This document shows positions 10,229 through 21,361 of a stretch of DNA of 64,000 bases, piece after piece. This DNA comes from Prauserella flavalba (lineage in GTDB: Bacteria > Actinomycetota > Actinomycetes > Mycobacteriales > Pseudonocardiaceae). Where the stretch lies: positions 1,364,001 to 1,428,000 of the forward strand of contig NZ_MASU01000005.1 in the NCBI RefSeq assembly GCF_003202235.1, read 5' to 3'. Each line of letters opens with the position of its first letter. Position 1 is the stretch's first letter. Both the position numbers and the translations under genes were made by a program. The notes under the pieces were generated by a model that searched no databases, was not told the DNA's origin, and was given only the letters and a program-made list of their open reading frames with translations.

Positions 10229-11419
10229 ATGTACGCGTCGGTTGACGGTGGCCGCGTGCCGATCAGGATGTGGGCGGATCCGGTCACGGTCGAGGACGCC
10301 GCGATGCGCCAGCTGCGCAACGTCTCGAACCTGCCCTGGGTGCACGGGCTGGCCGTGATGCCGGACGTGCACTACGGCAAGGGCGCCACCGTGGGCAGCG
10401 TCATCGCCATGCGGGACGCGGTGTCCCCCGCCGCCGTCGGGGTGGACATCGGCTGCGGGATGAGCGCCGTGCGCACGTCGCTGACCGCCTCGGACCTTCC
10501 CGACGACCTCGGCCGGCTGCGCAGGCGGATCGAGTCCGCGGTGCCCGTGGGCTTCGACCTGCACCGCACTCCGGTGAACCCGGCCGTCGTGCACGGCGTC
10601 GGCGGCTGGGACGCCTTCTGGCGCGCCTTCGGCGAGCTGCACCCCGGCGTGCACAACCAGCTCGACCGCGCGCGGCGGCAGGTCGGCAGCCTCGGCGGGG
10701 GCAACCACTTCATCGAGGTGTGCCTGGAGCAGGGCGGCGCGGACGCGGGACGGGTATGGCTGATGCTGCACTCCGGTTCGCGCGGCATCGGCAACGAGCT
10801 CGCCAAGCGGCACATCGACATCGCGCGCCGCCTGCCGCACAACGCCGACCTGCCCGACCCGGACCTGGCGGTGTTCGTGGCGGGGACACCGCAGATGGAG
10901 GCCTACCGGCGGGACCTGTTCTGGGCGCAGGACTACGCGGCGCGCAACCGGGCGACGATGGTGGCGCTCGTGCAGCGCGCGGTGGCCGACACCGTGCCGG
11001 GCACGCGGTTCGACGAGCCGATCTCGTGCCACCACAACTACGTCGCGGAGGAGACCTACGACGACGTGGACGTGCTGGTGACCCGCAAGGGAGCCATCCG
11101 GGCGGGTTCCGGTGACCTGGGCATCATCCCGGGCAGCATGGGCACGGGCTCCTACATCGTGCGCGGGCTCGGCAACGAGCGGTCGTTCCACTCGGCGTCA
11201 CACGGCGCGGGCAGGCGGATGTCACGCACCAAGGCCAGGAAGACGTTCACCGCGGCCGACCTGGCCGAGCAGACGGCGGGTGTCGAATGCCGCAAGGACG
11301 CGGGCGTGGTCGACGAGATTCCCGCCGCCTACAAGGACATCGAGTCGGTGCTCGCCGCGCAGACCGACCTCGTCGAGGTGGTCGCCCACCTCAAGCAGGT
11401 CGTGTGCGTCAAGGGCTAG
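10229..11419 (+). CDS. rtcB: RNA-splicing ligase RtcB
   Basis: 396 aa. RtcB joins RNA 2',3'-cyclic phosphate or 3'-phosphate ends to 5'-OH ends, using GTP and Mn2+. Diagnostic motifs are present: MPDVHYGKGATVGSV, the metal-binding Cys in VGVDIGCGM (C76), GGGNHFIE, HSGSRGIG, SGDLGIIPGSMGTG and the guanylylated His in SASHGAGR (H325). Start: ATG at 10229 preceded by GGAAGG about 7 nt upstream; a TTG one codon earlier is less likely. It is the short (about 390-aa) bacterial form. No archease, RtcA or RtcR neighbour is present, so its RNA target (tRNA repair, stress-cleaved RNA) cannot be inferred. Its 3' end overlaps the convergent membrane-protein gene by 11 bp. Confidence 0.95.
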   Translation: MYASVDGGRVPIRMWADPVTVEDAAMRQLRNVSNLPWVHGLAVMPDVHYGKGATVGSVIAMRDAVSPAAVGVDIGCGMSAVRTSLTASDLPDDLGRLRRRIESAVPVGFDLHRTPVNPAVVHGVGGWDAFWRAFGELHPGVHNQLDRARRQVGSLGGGNHFIEVCLEQGGADAGRVWLMLHSGSRGIGNELAKRHIDIARRLPHNADLPDPDLAVFVAGTPQMEAYRRDLFWAQDYAARNRATMVALVQRAVADTVPGTRFDEPISCHHNYVAEETYDDVDVLVTRKGAIRAGSGDLGIIPGSMGTGSYIVRGLGNERSFHSASHGAGRRMSRTKARKTFTAADLAEQTAGVECRKDAGVVDEIPAAYKDIESVLAAQTDLVEVVAHLKQVVCVKG

Positions 11420-12689
11420 CGACGGTGCGCTGGAGGACGTCGCACGTGTACTGCGCCTCCTCCATGAGGCGGGTGGCCTCCGCGAGCAGGATGCCGTAGG
11501 GCCGGGCGGGATCGGCCAGCGGCAGCGAATCCTGCGCGTACCCGGCCAGGCCTCGGCACTGCTCCCCGGCCTCCTCCGCGGCGGAGCACAGCCGCGGGAT
11601 CTGCTCGTCGAGGCGGTCCTCGTCGAGGTCGCCGAGCAACCGCGTGAAGTGGGTGAGGGCGGCGAGCAGGTCCCCGTAGCGCCGGAAGAACTCACCGTGC
11701 TCGGGGCCGTCGCCGTCCCGCGGGCACTGGGTGAGGCTGCGCGTCATGGACCCGACCTGGTAGGTCACGCGCTCGAGCGCGTCGATCACGGCCTGGTAGC
11801 CGGAAAACGCGCGGCGGCCCACCTGCCTGCGGAGGACCCGCCGGGGGTTGTAGACGCCGCTCTCCCTGGCCAGGTCCACGGAGGACTGCGCCTGCGACAC
11901 CAGCGGGCCGAGCCGTGCCGCGCGGTCCCGCCACCGCGCGGCGCTGTCCTCGTCGAGCTGTCCCTGGCGCAGCGCGGGGTACATGTCGCTCATCAGGTCG
12001 CACAGCGACCGGGCGAGAACGTGCACCCCGTACTCGGCGCTGCGGTAGCGCAGCGGGGGCAGGACGAGCACGTTGACCAGCACGCCGATGCCGCAGCCGA
12101 GTGCGACGAGTTCGATGATCTCGCCGAGCTGGCTCAGCCGTTCCAGCCCGCTGGCGGCGGAGACGAACGTGGAGAAGGCGAAGTAGGCCGCCGTCCCGAC
12201 CTGCGCTCCCTCGGAGCCGAGCCGCCGCCAGCGGCCGATCGTCGCCGCCGTGGCCGCGACGAGCGCGAAGGTCGCCAGTCCCGTGCCGAACAGGAACCCG
12301 AACACGAGCTGCACCGCGACTCCGGCCGCGACCGCGGCGACGTAGCGCAGGGAATGCCACACCGACTGGTAGACGGTCACCTGCAGCATCAGGACCGCCG
12401 AAAACGGCGCGAAGGCCGCCGACTCCGCCTGGAGCACGTGGTAGGCCACCGCCCAGGCCGCGGTGGCGGCCAGCGTGCTCTTGCCCACGAACACGACGGC
12501 GTGGCGTTCCTGGCCGCTGCCGCTCAGCGCCCTGCCGAGCCACTGCCGGAGGCGGGCCGCACGCCCGCGTCCCGGTGCCCCGGCCGGCCGCGGCCGTGTT
12601 CCGGTGTGCTCGGCCACCCGCACCCCCAGTTCCCGCTCGACGTTCAGGCCCGGCGTGCTCCCGGCTACCCGCGACGCCGGGCGGCGCAA
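11409..12689 (-). CDS. FUSC-family / aromatic-acid-exporter-like membrane protein
   Basis: About 426 aa if the first possible (TTG) start is used; GTG codons at about 12623 or 12617 are equally plausible. Hydrophobic helices fill roughly residues 60-200 (for example FAPFSAVLMLQVTVYQSVWHSL and the VALGCGIGVLVNVLVLPPL region). A long cytoplasmic alpha-helical C-terminal half with many Arg, Asp and Glu residues follows. The six-helix block plus soluble helical domain is the FUSC/ArAE design, associated with efflux of small aromatic or other organic acids. It lies 16 bp downstream of the MFS gene, in the same direction as the MFS and ChrB genes, so it may be part of their transcript. The substrate is not evident. 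Confidence 0.7.
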   Translation of the reverse strand: MRRPASRVAGSTPGLNVERELGVRVAEHTGTRPRPAGAPGRGRAARLRQWLGRALSGSGQERHAVVFVGKSTLAATAAWAVAYHVLQAESAAFAPFSAVLMLQVTVYQSVWHSLRYVAAVAAGVAVQLVFGFLFGTGLATFALVAATAATIGRWRRLGSEGAQVGTAAYFAFSTFVSAASGLERLSQLGEIIELVALGCGIGVLVNVLVLPPLRYRSAEYGVHVLARSLCDLMSDMYPALRQGQLDEDSAARWRDRAARLGPLVSQAQSSVDLARESGVYNPRRVLRRQVGRRAFSGYQAVIDALERVTYQVGSMTRSLTQCPRDGDGPEHGEFFRRYGDLLAALTHFTRLLGDLDEDRLDEQIPRLCSAAEEAGEQCRGLAGYAQDSLPLADPARPYGILLAEATRLMEEAQYTCDVLQRTVASP

Positions 12690-12705
12690 ACCGTGGCGGT
12701 CCCTG

Positions 12706-13887
12706 CTACCGCCCTTTCCGTCCGGTGAGGACGGCGAGGAGGCCGAGTACGGTCAGCAACCCGGCGAGACCGAGCAGGCCCAGCCCCAGCGTGGTCGCGG
12801 CGGCGAGCGCACCGACCAGCAGCGGGCCGCCGGCGTCGCCGAGCTCGCGGCCCACCTCGGCGGCGCCCAGGGTCTGCCCGAGCCGTTCGGGCGGGGTGGT
12901 GGCGGCGAGGTGCGCGAACCCGATCGGGGTCGCCAGGCCGGTCCCTGCGCCGATGGCGAGCGCGGCCACCACCAGCCCGGCGACACCGGGCAGCACGGTG
13001 GTCGCGGCCATGCCCACCGCCGCCAGCCCGAGCCCGGCGGCCATGCCCGCCCGGTCCCGGACGTGCGCGGCGTCGCGGGCGCGCCCCGCCCACGGCTGGA
13101 CCAGCGCGGCGGTGGCGGCCAGCAGGGAGACCAGCGCGCCGGTGACCAGCGGGCCGAGGCCGAGCCCGGAACCGGCGACGGGCAGGAACCCGACGCCGAC
13201 CGCGAGCGCGGCGGTGGCGCCCGCGAGCGCCGCGGTGGGCCGCAGGAAGTTCCCGGCCGCGAGCCTGCGGGCCAGATCGAGCACGGTCTGGCGGGTCCGC
13301 GGCAGCGGCGGCACGGCCGGGATGGCGACCGCGGCCCACGCGGCGACCGTGAACGCCAGCACGCCGAGCGTGCCGAACAGCAGCGGGTAGCCGCCGGCCG
13401 TGATCAGCACACCGCCGAGCACGGGGCCGAGGGTGTAGCCGAGCCCTTTCCACGCGCCGTAACCGCCGAACGCGCGACCGTGCCGAGTCCGCGGGGTCAG
13501 CCGCGCGACCAGCGCACCAGCGGCCGGGGAGAAGGCCGCCGCGGCGGCACCCTGCCCGAACCGGGCCACGCCGACCAGCGCGGGGTTGCCCGCGACGACG
13601 AACGCCGCGGACGCGGCGGCGAAGGCCAGCAACCCGCCGAGCAGCACCGGGCGTGGCCCGATCCGGTCGGCCAGCGACCCGAAGACCGGTTTGAGCAGCA
13701 CCTCGGCGCCGTCGTAGACCGCGAGCAGCACACCGAGGGTCAGCAGGGAGGCGTGCTCGGCCTCGGCATAGCCGCCGAGGCTCGCGGCGATGCTGTGCGC
13801 ACCGAACGCGGTGACGAACCCCGCCGCGTACAACGGGAACAACCTGCCTGGCGCGGCCGTGGTGGTTGCCGGTGGCTCGCCGCTCAT
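12706..13887 (-). CDS. MFS transporter (drug/metabolite efflux type) next to chrB
   Basis: 393 aa with 12 predicted transmembrane segments. MFS motif A appears as GSLADRIGPRPV at about residues 70-80, and the motif C-like GYTLGPVLGGVL is in helix 5, a feature of antiporters. The start ATG follows the ChrB-like gene stop by only 4 bp, so the two are co-transcribed. Pairs of MFS carriers with chromate-resistance-type ChrB proteins are known in actinomycetes, although chromate itself is normally moved by ChrA, which is not here. Efflux of an oxyanion or drug is an inference from this pairing. Confidence 0.82.
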   Translation of the reverse strand: MSGEPPATTTAAPGRLFPLYAAGFVTAFGAHSIAASLGGYAEAEHASLLTLGVLLAVYDGAEVLLKPVFGSLADRIGPRPVLLGGLLAFAAASAAFVVAGNPALVGVARFGQGAAAAAFSPAAGALVARLTPRTRHGRAFGGYGAWKGLGYTLGPVLGGVLITAGGYPLLFGTLGVLAFTVAAWAAVAIPAVPPLPRTRQTVLDLARRLAAGNFLRPTAALAGATAALAVGVGFLPVAGSGLGLGPLVTGALVSLLAATAALVQPWAGRARDAAHVRDRAGMAAGLGLAAVGMAATTVLPGVAGLVVAALAIGAGTGLATPIGFAHLAATTPPERLGQTLGAAEVGRELGDAGGPLLVGALAAATTLGLGLLGLAGLLTVLGLLAVLTGRKGR

Positions 13888-13891
13888 CGCG

Positions 13892-14443
13892 TCATAGCTG
13901 GTGCAGGGCCTGAAAGACCCGCTCGGTGTAGTCGGCGAGCCGGTCGGCGCAGTGCGTGAGCCGCTGTTCGGCCTCGGCCGCGGCGGGGGCGCCGAACACG
14001 TCGCGGGCCTTGATGTCCCGGTGCCAGCGGCGCAGCCGCTCCAGGCTCTGCTCTTCCTCCTCCAGCTCGGCCATCGTGAACTTGCGCTTGCGGATCTCCT
14101 CGTCGATCTCGGCGTCGAACTTGGCGCACTCGGCGAGGAACTCGGCCCACTCCTCGGCGCGTTCCGCGGTGAACAGCTCCGCCAGCCGCGCCGAGTCGGG
14201 CTCCGCCCGCCCGGTGGCGTCCAGCACGAGCACCTCGCCGTCTCCGCGCCGGGCCAGCTCGATCACCCGCGTCACCCCGTCGGCGAACATCGGAGCATCC
14301 GGCACGACCCAGGCGCCCTGACCCAGTGACAACGCCCCGGCGCGCCGCAGCTCCCGCCACACGGCCACCCGGTGCCTGCTCGGCTCGGCCGGCACCCTGA
14401 CCACCAGCAGCAGCCACCGGGATGCCTCACGCCGCTCGGTCAC
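13892..14443 (-). CDS. ChrB-like protein (chromate-resistance ChrB N-terminal domain family)
   Basis: 183 aa. It begins with RWLLLVVRVPAEPSRHRVAVWRELRRAGA, followed by LGQGAWVVPD, then an acidic coiled-coil region rich in E and R (about 105-150); this order is typical of the ChrB N-terminal domain. ChrB proteins are reported as chromate-responsive regulators or accessory resistance proteins. Only the N-terminal domain length is present; the C-terminal rhodanese-like half of longer ChrB proteins is absent. The GTG start lies only 7 nt after a TACACT hexamer (14456-14451, minus strand), suggesting a leaderless transcript. It is upstream of the MFS gene with a 4-bp gap. Confidence 0.72.
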   Translation of the reverse strand: MTERREASRWLLLVVRVPAEPSRHRVAVWRELRRAGALSLGQGAWVVPDAPMFADGVTRVIELARRGDGEVLVLDATGRAEPDSARLAELFTAERAEEWAEFLAECAKFDAEIDEEIRKRKFTMAELEEEEQSLERLRRWHRDIKARDVFGAPAAAEAEQRLTHCADRLADYTERVFQALHQL

Positions 14444-14450
14444 AGCGTTG

Positions 14451-14469
14451 AGTGTAGCGGCTGTTACAC
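14451..14469. promoter_or_regulatory. Promoter/operator between chrB-like and AlkD-like genes
   Basis: GTGTA (14452-14456) and TACAC (14465-14469) form an inverted repeat with an 8-bp spacer. On the minus strand its outer part gives TACACT, a good -10 hexamer placed for leaderless transcription of the ChrB-like gene. A repressor bound here would block that promoter. No clear -35 was seen. Confidence 0.35.
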
Positions 14470-14512
14470 ACGCGGCGCGCCCGTCCGCGACCCGGTACGC
14501 GAGGATGTGCGG

Positions 14513-15181
14513 ATGACAGCCGAGATCGCGCGGCTGCACGCGGCTTTGGAAGCCCTGCAGAGCGACACGGAGAAAGCCAAGATCACCCGGCGGCTGCCCG
14601 CGGACAGCGGCCTCACGGCGATCGGCGTTCGCATGAAGGACGTCTTCGACACCGCGAAGGCGTGGACGGACCTGGACCTCGAGCACATTCCCGAACTGCT
14701 GGCCAGTCCCCTGTACGAGGTCCGCATGGTCGGCGTGTCCGTTCTGGATTTCAAGGCACGGCGACCCTCGTTGAGCGATGCCGGCCGTCGGCGACTGTAC
14801 GAGACCTACCTCCACCACCACGACCTGATCACCGTCTGGGACCTGGTCGACCGCGCGGCGCCCCGCGTCGTCGGCGGGTATCTGCTGGACAAGTCCCGTC
14901 AACCGCTGTTCGATCTCGCGCGCTCGCCCAGAGCCATCGAACGGCGCACCGCCATCACGGCCGCCTTCTGGCTGATCCGGCAGGGCGACCTCGACGATCC
15001 GCTCGCGCTGGCGGAGCTGCTGCTGGCGGACCCGTCCGGTCTGGTCACCAAACCGGTCGGCACGGCGCTGCGCGAGGTCGGCAAGATCGATCGGCCTCGC
15101 CTGGTGACGTTCGTGCGCGAGCATCGCGACCGGATGCAGCGCCCCACGTTCCGGCTGGCCACCTCCCTGCTCGCCGATTGA
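14513..15181 (+). CDS. DNA alkylation repair protein, AlkD-like (HEAT-repeat)
   Basis: 222 aa, close to the usual AlkD length. It is all-helical with HEAT-like repeats; AlkD-family landmarks include GIRM-like GVRMKDVFDTAK (about 38-48), the YEVRMVGVSVLDFKAR helix, and VWDLVDRAAPRVVGGYLL, where the W-D pair matches the conserved AlkC/AlkD patch. Later helices contain RRTAITAAFWLIRQG. AlkD enzymes excise positively charged N3- and N7-alkylpurines without flipping the base. An in-frame GTG two codons before the ATG is possible. It diverges from the ChrB-like gene across 69 bp. Confidence 0.75.
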   Translation: MTAEIARLHAALEALQSDTEKAKITRRLPADSGLTAIGVRMKDVFDTAKAWTDLDLEHIPELLASPLYEVRMVGVSVLDFKARRPSLSDAGRRRLYETYLHHHDLITVWDLVDRAAPRVVGGYLLDKSRQPLFDLARSPRAIERRTAITAAFWLIRQGDLDDPLALAELLLADPSGLVTKPVGTALREVGKIDRPRLVTFVREHRDRMQRPTFRLATSLLAD

Positions 15182-15229
15182 TCTGATCCGGGAGCTGAAT
15201 CCCCGCGACAACGGGTGTTGGACCCCGGC

Positions 15230-15610
15230 GGCCCGAATACTCGGGTCGTGCACACCGGAACATCGGCACAAAGGACAGATCGAGCTCGCCGCTGCCGACC
15301 CCGGCCACCAGGTCGGGAACCGTGCTCCCGCACGTGGATCCGGACGCCGGGGTGGCGCTGCCGGAACACCCCGAGCTTGGCAGGCAGGTCCACGACGGTC
15401 AGCGTCTGGATGGCCCCGATCGACACCCGCCCCCGCGTCAGCCCCGCCACGGCGGCCATCTCACCGTGCGCCGCCACGACGTCGGCGACGATCCGGTGTG
15501 CCAGCGGCATCAGCGCCCGGCCCGCCTCGGTCAGCGACACCCGCCGTCCGTCCGCACCAGCGCGAGGAAATGCTGGAGCTGCCTCAGCTCGAACGAGCGA
15601 TCGTTGTGCT
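15230..15610 (-). pseudogene. Decayed LysR-family regulator (deletion, frameshifts, truncation)
   Basis: Read on the minus strand, the remnant starts with FELRQLQHFLALV (from 15593), the opening of a LysR helix-turn-helix. It then jumps directly, with a frame change near 15540, to VSLTEAGRALMPLAHRIV, which normally follows about 40 residues later. The recognition helices are therefore deleted. The effector domain continues through RGRVSIGAIQTLTVVDLP to RIHVREHGS near 15320. There a second frameshift moves the expected continuation LVAGVGSGELDLSFVP into another frame, and similarity ends around 15230. No start codon fits the first segment. The gene cannot encode a functional regulator. It lies just downstream of dgdA and is distinct from the intact LysR gene at 17019-17948. 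Confidence 0.75.
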
Positions 15611-15644
15611 CAATTCCCGGGGCAGGCGCCGTGTGACCGATGAG

Positions 15645-18728
<3,084 letters not shown>

Positions 18729-18738
<10 letters not shown>

Positions 18739-19313
18739 GGATACCGGGCGCGGATGTGGAAGCGCTCCCCCTGCGGGCCGAGGATGCTCAGGAATTCCAC
18801 GTGATGCGCGTCGGCGTTGCCGAACCAGTGCGGGAGGTGGGTGTCGAACTCGGCGACCTCACCGGCAGCGAGCACCAGGTCCTGGTCGCCGAGCACCACA
18901 CGCAGGCGTCCATTGAGGACGTACAGCCAGTGGTACCCCTCGTGGGAACGGGGGTCGGGCTCCTGGCCGGTCCCGCCCGCCGGGAGGATCTGCTTGAACG
19001 CCTGCAGCCCGCCGGGCCTGCGCGTCAGCGGGACCACGGTCATGCCGTTGCGCTTGAACGGCCGGGGATAAACCCGGGGGTCACCGCTGGCCGGGGCGCC
19101 GACGATCTCGTCGAGCGGGACCCGGTGGGCCTTGGCCAGCGGCAGCAGCAGTTCCAGGCCTGGTTTGCGCTGCCCGGACTCCAGCCGCGACAGTGTGCTG
19201 ATCGGAATGCCGGTGGTCTCCGACAGCGCGGTGAGGGTGACTCCGCCGCGGCGGCGCAGCTCGCGCAGCCGGGGCCCGACCGCGGCCAGCACGGCGTCGA
19301 ACTCGTCGCTCAT
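18729..19313 (-). CDS. XRE-family regulator with C-terminal cupin domain
   Basis: 194 aa. The N-terminal helix-turn-helix (about 12-65) reads LRELRRRGGVTLTALSETTGIPISTLSRLESGQRKPGLELL-like; the C-terminal cupin (about 105-190) holds the SHEGYHWLYVLNGRLRVVLGDQDL barrel strands. The metal motif appears reduced (EGYHWLYVLNG with few His), and a later HLPHWFGN pair could complete a site. Such XRE-cupin regulators usually sense small metabolites and repress nearby catabolic genes. A perfect 17-bp palindrome lies 31 bp before its ATG, suggesting autoregulation. It follows the nitrilase-family gene on the same strand and probably governs the nearby operons. Confidence 0.85.
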
Positions 19314-19343
19314 ATCCCAAGCTGAGCACACCTTTCCACGTCG

Positions 19344-19360
19344 GGCAAAAGTCTTTTGCC
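19344..19360. promoter_or_regulatory. Perfect palindromic operator upstream of XRE-cupin gene
   Basis: GGCAAAAGTCTTTTGCC is a perfect inverted repeat (8-bp arms, central T) in the 66-bp gap upstream of the XRE-cupin start. On the minus strand it begins within TTGGCA, a possible -35. Its AT-rich core in GC-rich DNA makes chance occurrence unlikely; the adjacent XRE protein is the obvious ligand (inference). Confidence 0.6.
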
Positions 19361-19379
19361 AATCCGCCAAAGTGCCGGC

Positions 19380-20177
19380 TCAGCCGTACAGCTCGGGACG
19401 GCGATCGGCCAGCACGTCGTTGCGTTCCGAGATCGCCTTGTCCCGCGCGCGGGACAGGTCGAGATCGGCCACGACCAGAGTGTCCTCCGTGGACTCCGCG
19501 ACCACCCAGCCGGACTCGTCGATGATCGAGGTACCGGCCGTCCATCGTTGCCCGCGCTCGGTTCCCGTGCGGTCGCAGATCGCCACGAACACCCGGTTGG
19601 TCCGCGCGGCCGCCATCGCCTGCACCACCTCGGGCGGCCGCTCCCCCTGCGGCCTCGGTACCACCGGCCAGTTGACCGGCGCCACGATCAGTTCGGCACC
19701 GCGCAGGGCCAGCGACCGCGTCAGCTCGGGGAACTCCAGGTCGTAGCAGATCAGCACGCCCACCGGACCGACCTTGGTTCGCACCACGGGAGGCGGGAGA
19801 TCGCCAGGCGTGAACACCAGCCGTTCGCGGTCCCACAGGTGGGTCTTGCGGTAAACGGCCCGCACACCGTGGCCGTCGAGCACGGCGGCGCTGTTGTACA
19901 GCGCGCCGTCGTCGCCGAGCTCGCAGAACCCGGCGACGACGGTCAGCTTCCCCGCGGCCCGCGCCCAGTCGGCGAGCAGCGGACCCCCGGCCGGGACGGC
20001 CACGGAGCGGGCCTCGGCCTCGTCGGCGAACACGTACCCCGACGAGGCCAGCTCCGGCAGCACGAGCACGTCGGCGTCCCGTAGCCGGGCCGCCCGGATG
20101 GCCGCGAGCGTCCGCGCCCGGTTCTCGGCCAGCTCACCGATCCGCGGCGCGAGCTGCGCGCACGCGACTCTCGTCAC
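19380..20177 (-). CDS. Carbon-nitrogen hydrolase (nitrilase superfamily)
   Basis: 265 aa. The catalytic triad is visible: Glu in LVLPELASSGY (about E42), Lys in VYRKTHLWDRE (about K109) and Cys in VGVLICYDLEFPE (about C143). Members hydrolyse amides, carbamoyl compounds or omega-amidated acids through a Cys thioester. The GTG start overlaps the stop of the tandem SnoaL gene by 4 bp (GTGA), so it is translated together with that gene and the histidinol-dehydrogenase homologue. Context suggests it releases ammonia from an amide intermediate of the pathway. The closest subfamily (beta-alanine synthase, omega-amidase or aliphatic amidase) cannot be fixed by eye. Confidence 0.88.
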   Translation of the reverse strand: MTRVACAQLAPRIGELAENRARTLAAIRAARLRDADVLVLPELASSGYVFADEAEARSVAVPAGGPLLADWARAAGKLTVVAGFCELGDDGALYNSAAVLDGHGVRAVYRKTHLWDRERLVFTPGDLPPPVVRTKVGPVGVLICYDLEFPELTRSLALRGAELIVAPVNWPVVPRPQGERPPEVVQAMAAARTNRVFVAICDRTGTERGQRWTAGTSIIDESGWVVAESTEDTLVVADLDLSRARDKAISERNDVLADRRPELYG

Positions 20178-21361
20178 CCGCGCTCCGGCTCGTCCCGCAG
20201 CAGCTGCGCGAGCACGTCGAACTCGTTGAACAGCGACCATTCCTCGACGATCCGGCCCTGCGCGAAGTACAGCTGCGAGATGCCCCAGAGGTGCACCCGC
20301 CTGCCCGTGGGCTCGCCGTAGAGACCGTAGCCGCGGTGGGTGCCCGCGCCGGTCCAGCGCACCGACACGCTGAAGCCGTCGGACTCGTTGCCCATCCAGT
20401 ACACCTCGTCCACCCGCACGCCGAGATCGGGGAACGTGGCGAGCAGGTTGCGGGCCATGCCACGGACGTCCGAACGCCCGTACCCGGTGCGGTTGGTGGT
20501 GCCGTGCCAGCGCACGGTCGGCGCGTAAATCCGGTCGACGGCGCTCAGGTCGCGCCGGTTGTAGACATCGTGGAAGAGCCTGCACACCTCGTACTCGACG
20601 TCGAAACCCGGCCGCTCGGGCGCCGGGTACGGCAGCGGCTTCCGCCCGCCCTCGATGCGGTCGACCTCGGCGAACGGGCGCTCGGACAGCGTGGGGAAGC
20701 CGATCCCGTTGCCGAACTCGCGGGCGGCGGCGAGCACGTCGATGCCGAGCTGCTGGAGCTTCGCCGCGGTGTTGTAGAGCACCCACTCCTCGTAGATCTC
20801 GTTGTCCCGCACCACGCAGTTGGCGATGACCCACGTCTCGAGCTTGCGGCCGGTGGGCTGGCCCCAGCGCCACGGGCCCGTGTTGTGCCCGATGTTGATG
20901 GCGCGGTGGGAGGTGACGAACCCCTCCTCGTCGGTGCCCGCCCAGATCACGTCGTCCGCGTAGTGCCTGCAGTCGGGGAAGGCGTTGATGCTCTGCATGG
21001 TGCCGTGGACGAGCTGCTCCACTCCGAAGTGGACACCGCTGTCGTCGTAGAGCCTGCAGCCGGGGCTGTAGGTGTCGTAGATGTAGCCGACGTCCTGGTC
21101 CTCCCAGATGCGGTGGGTGATCCGCACGATGTAGTCGACGATGTCCGTGTAGGTGTCCTCGAAGCCGCGCAGCGACTGCCTGCGCTCGCCCGGCTTGACG
21201 TTCGGTGCGTCGGCGCCGTAGCCGGGCCGCAGCGAGATGCCGTAGTCGGCTGGCATGGTGCGCCTGCCGGGCGCCATCGTGCCCGGTGGTGTCGACGGGC
21301 GGGTGTCGGCCTTCGCCGTCGCGGGCGCGGCCACCTCGTGGTTCTGTTCGGCCTTGGTCAT
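20174..21361 (-). CDS. Tandem SnoaL-like (NTF2-fold) protein A
   Basis: 395 aa with two cone-like NTF2 domains. The first (about 65-215) has YTDIVDYIVRITHRIWEDQDVGYIYDTYSP, a VTSHRAINIGHN strand and VRDNEIYEEWVLYN. The second (about 255-385) has CRLFHDVYNRRDLSAVDRIYAP, VRGMARNLLATFPDLGVRVDEV and GRIVEEWSLFNE. The repeats of W-x-E-E-W ends are the SnoaL/ester-cyclase signature. These folds catalyse aldol-type cyclisation, isomerisation or hydroxylation, or serve as binding modules. A roughly 60-residue Pro/Ala-rich N-terminus precedes the fold. It overlaps both neighbours by 4 bp, so it is the middle gene of a tight operon. A second such protein is at 23599-24648. Confidence 0.85.
   Translation of the reverse strand: MTKAEQNHEVAAPATAKADTRPSTPPGTMAPGRRTMPADYGISLRPGYGADAPNVKPGERRQSLRGFEDTYTDIVDYIVRITHRIWEDQDVGYIYDTYSPGCRLYDDSGVHFGVEQLVHGTMQSINAFPDCRHYADDVIWAGTDEEGFVTSHRAINIGHNTGPWRWGQPTGRKLETWVIANCVVRDNEIYEEWVLYNTAAKLQQLGIDVLAAAREFGNGIGFPTLSERPFAEVDRIEGGRKPLPYPAPERPGFDVEYEVCRLFHDVYNRRDLSAVDRIYAPTVRWHGTTNRTGYGRSDVRGMARNLLATFPDLGVRVDEVYWMGNESDGFSVSVRWTGAGTHRGYGLYGEPTGRRVHLWGISQLYFAQGRIVEEWSLFNEFDVLAQLLRDEPERG

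Noticed and set aside
12463-13959. Long plus-strand open frame (498 codons) over the MFS gene
   Set aside because: Composition is E/G/R-repetitive and matches no family; the MFS protein on the other strand has clear transmembrane segments.
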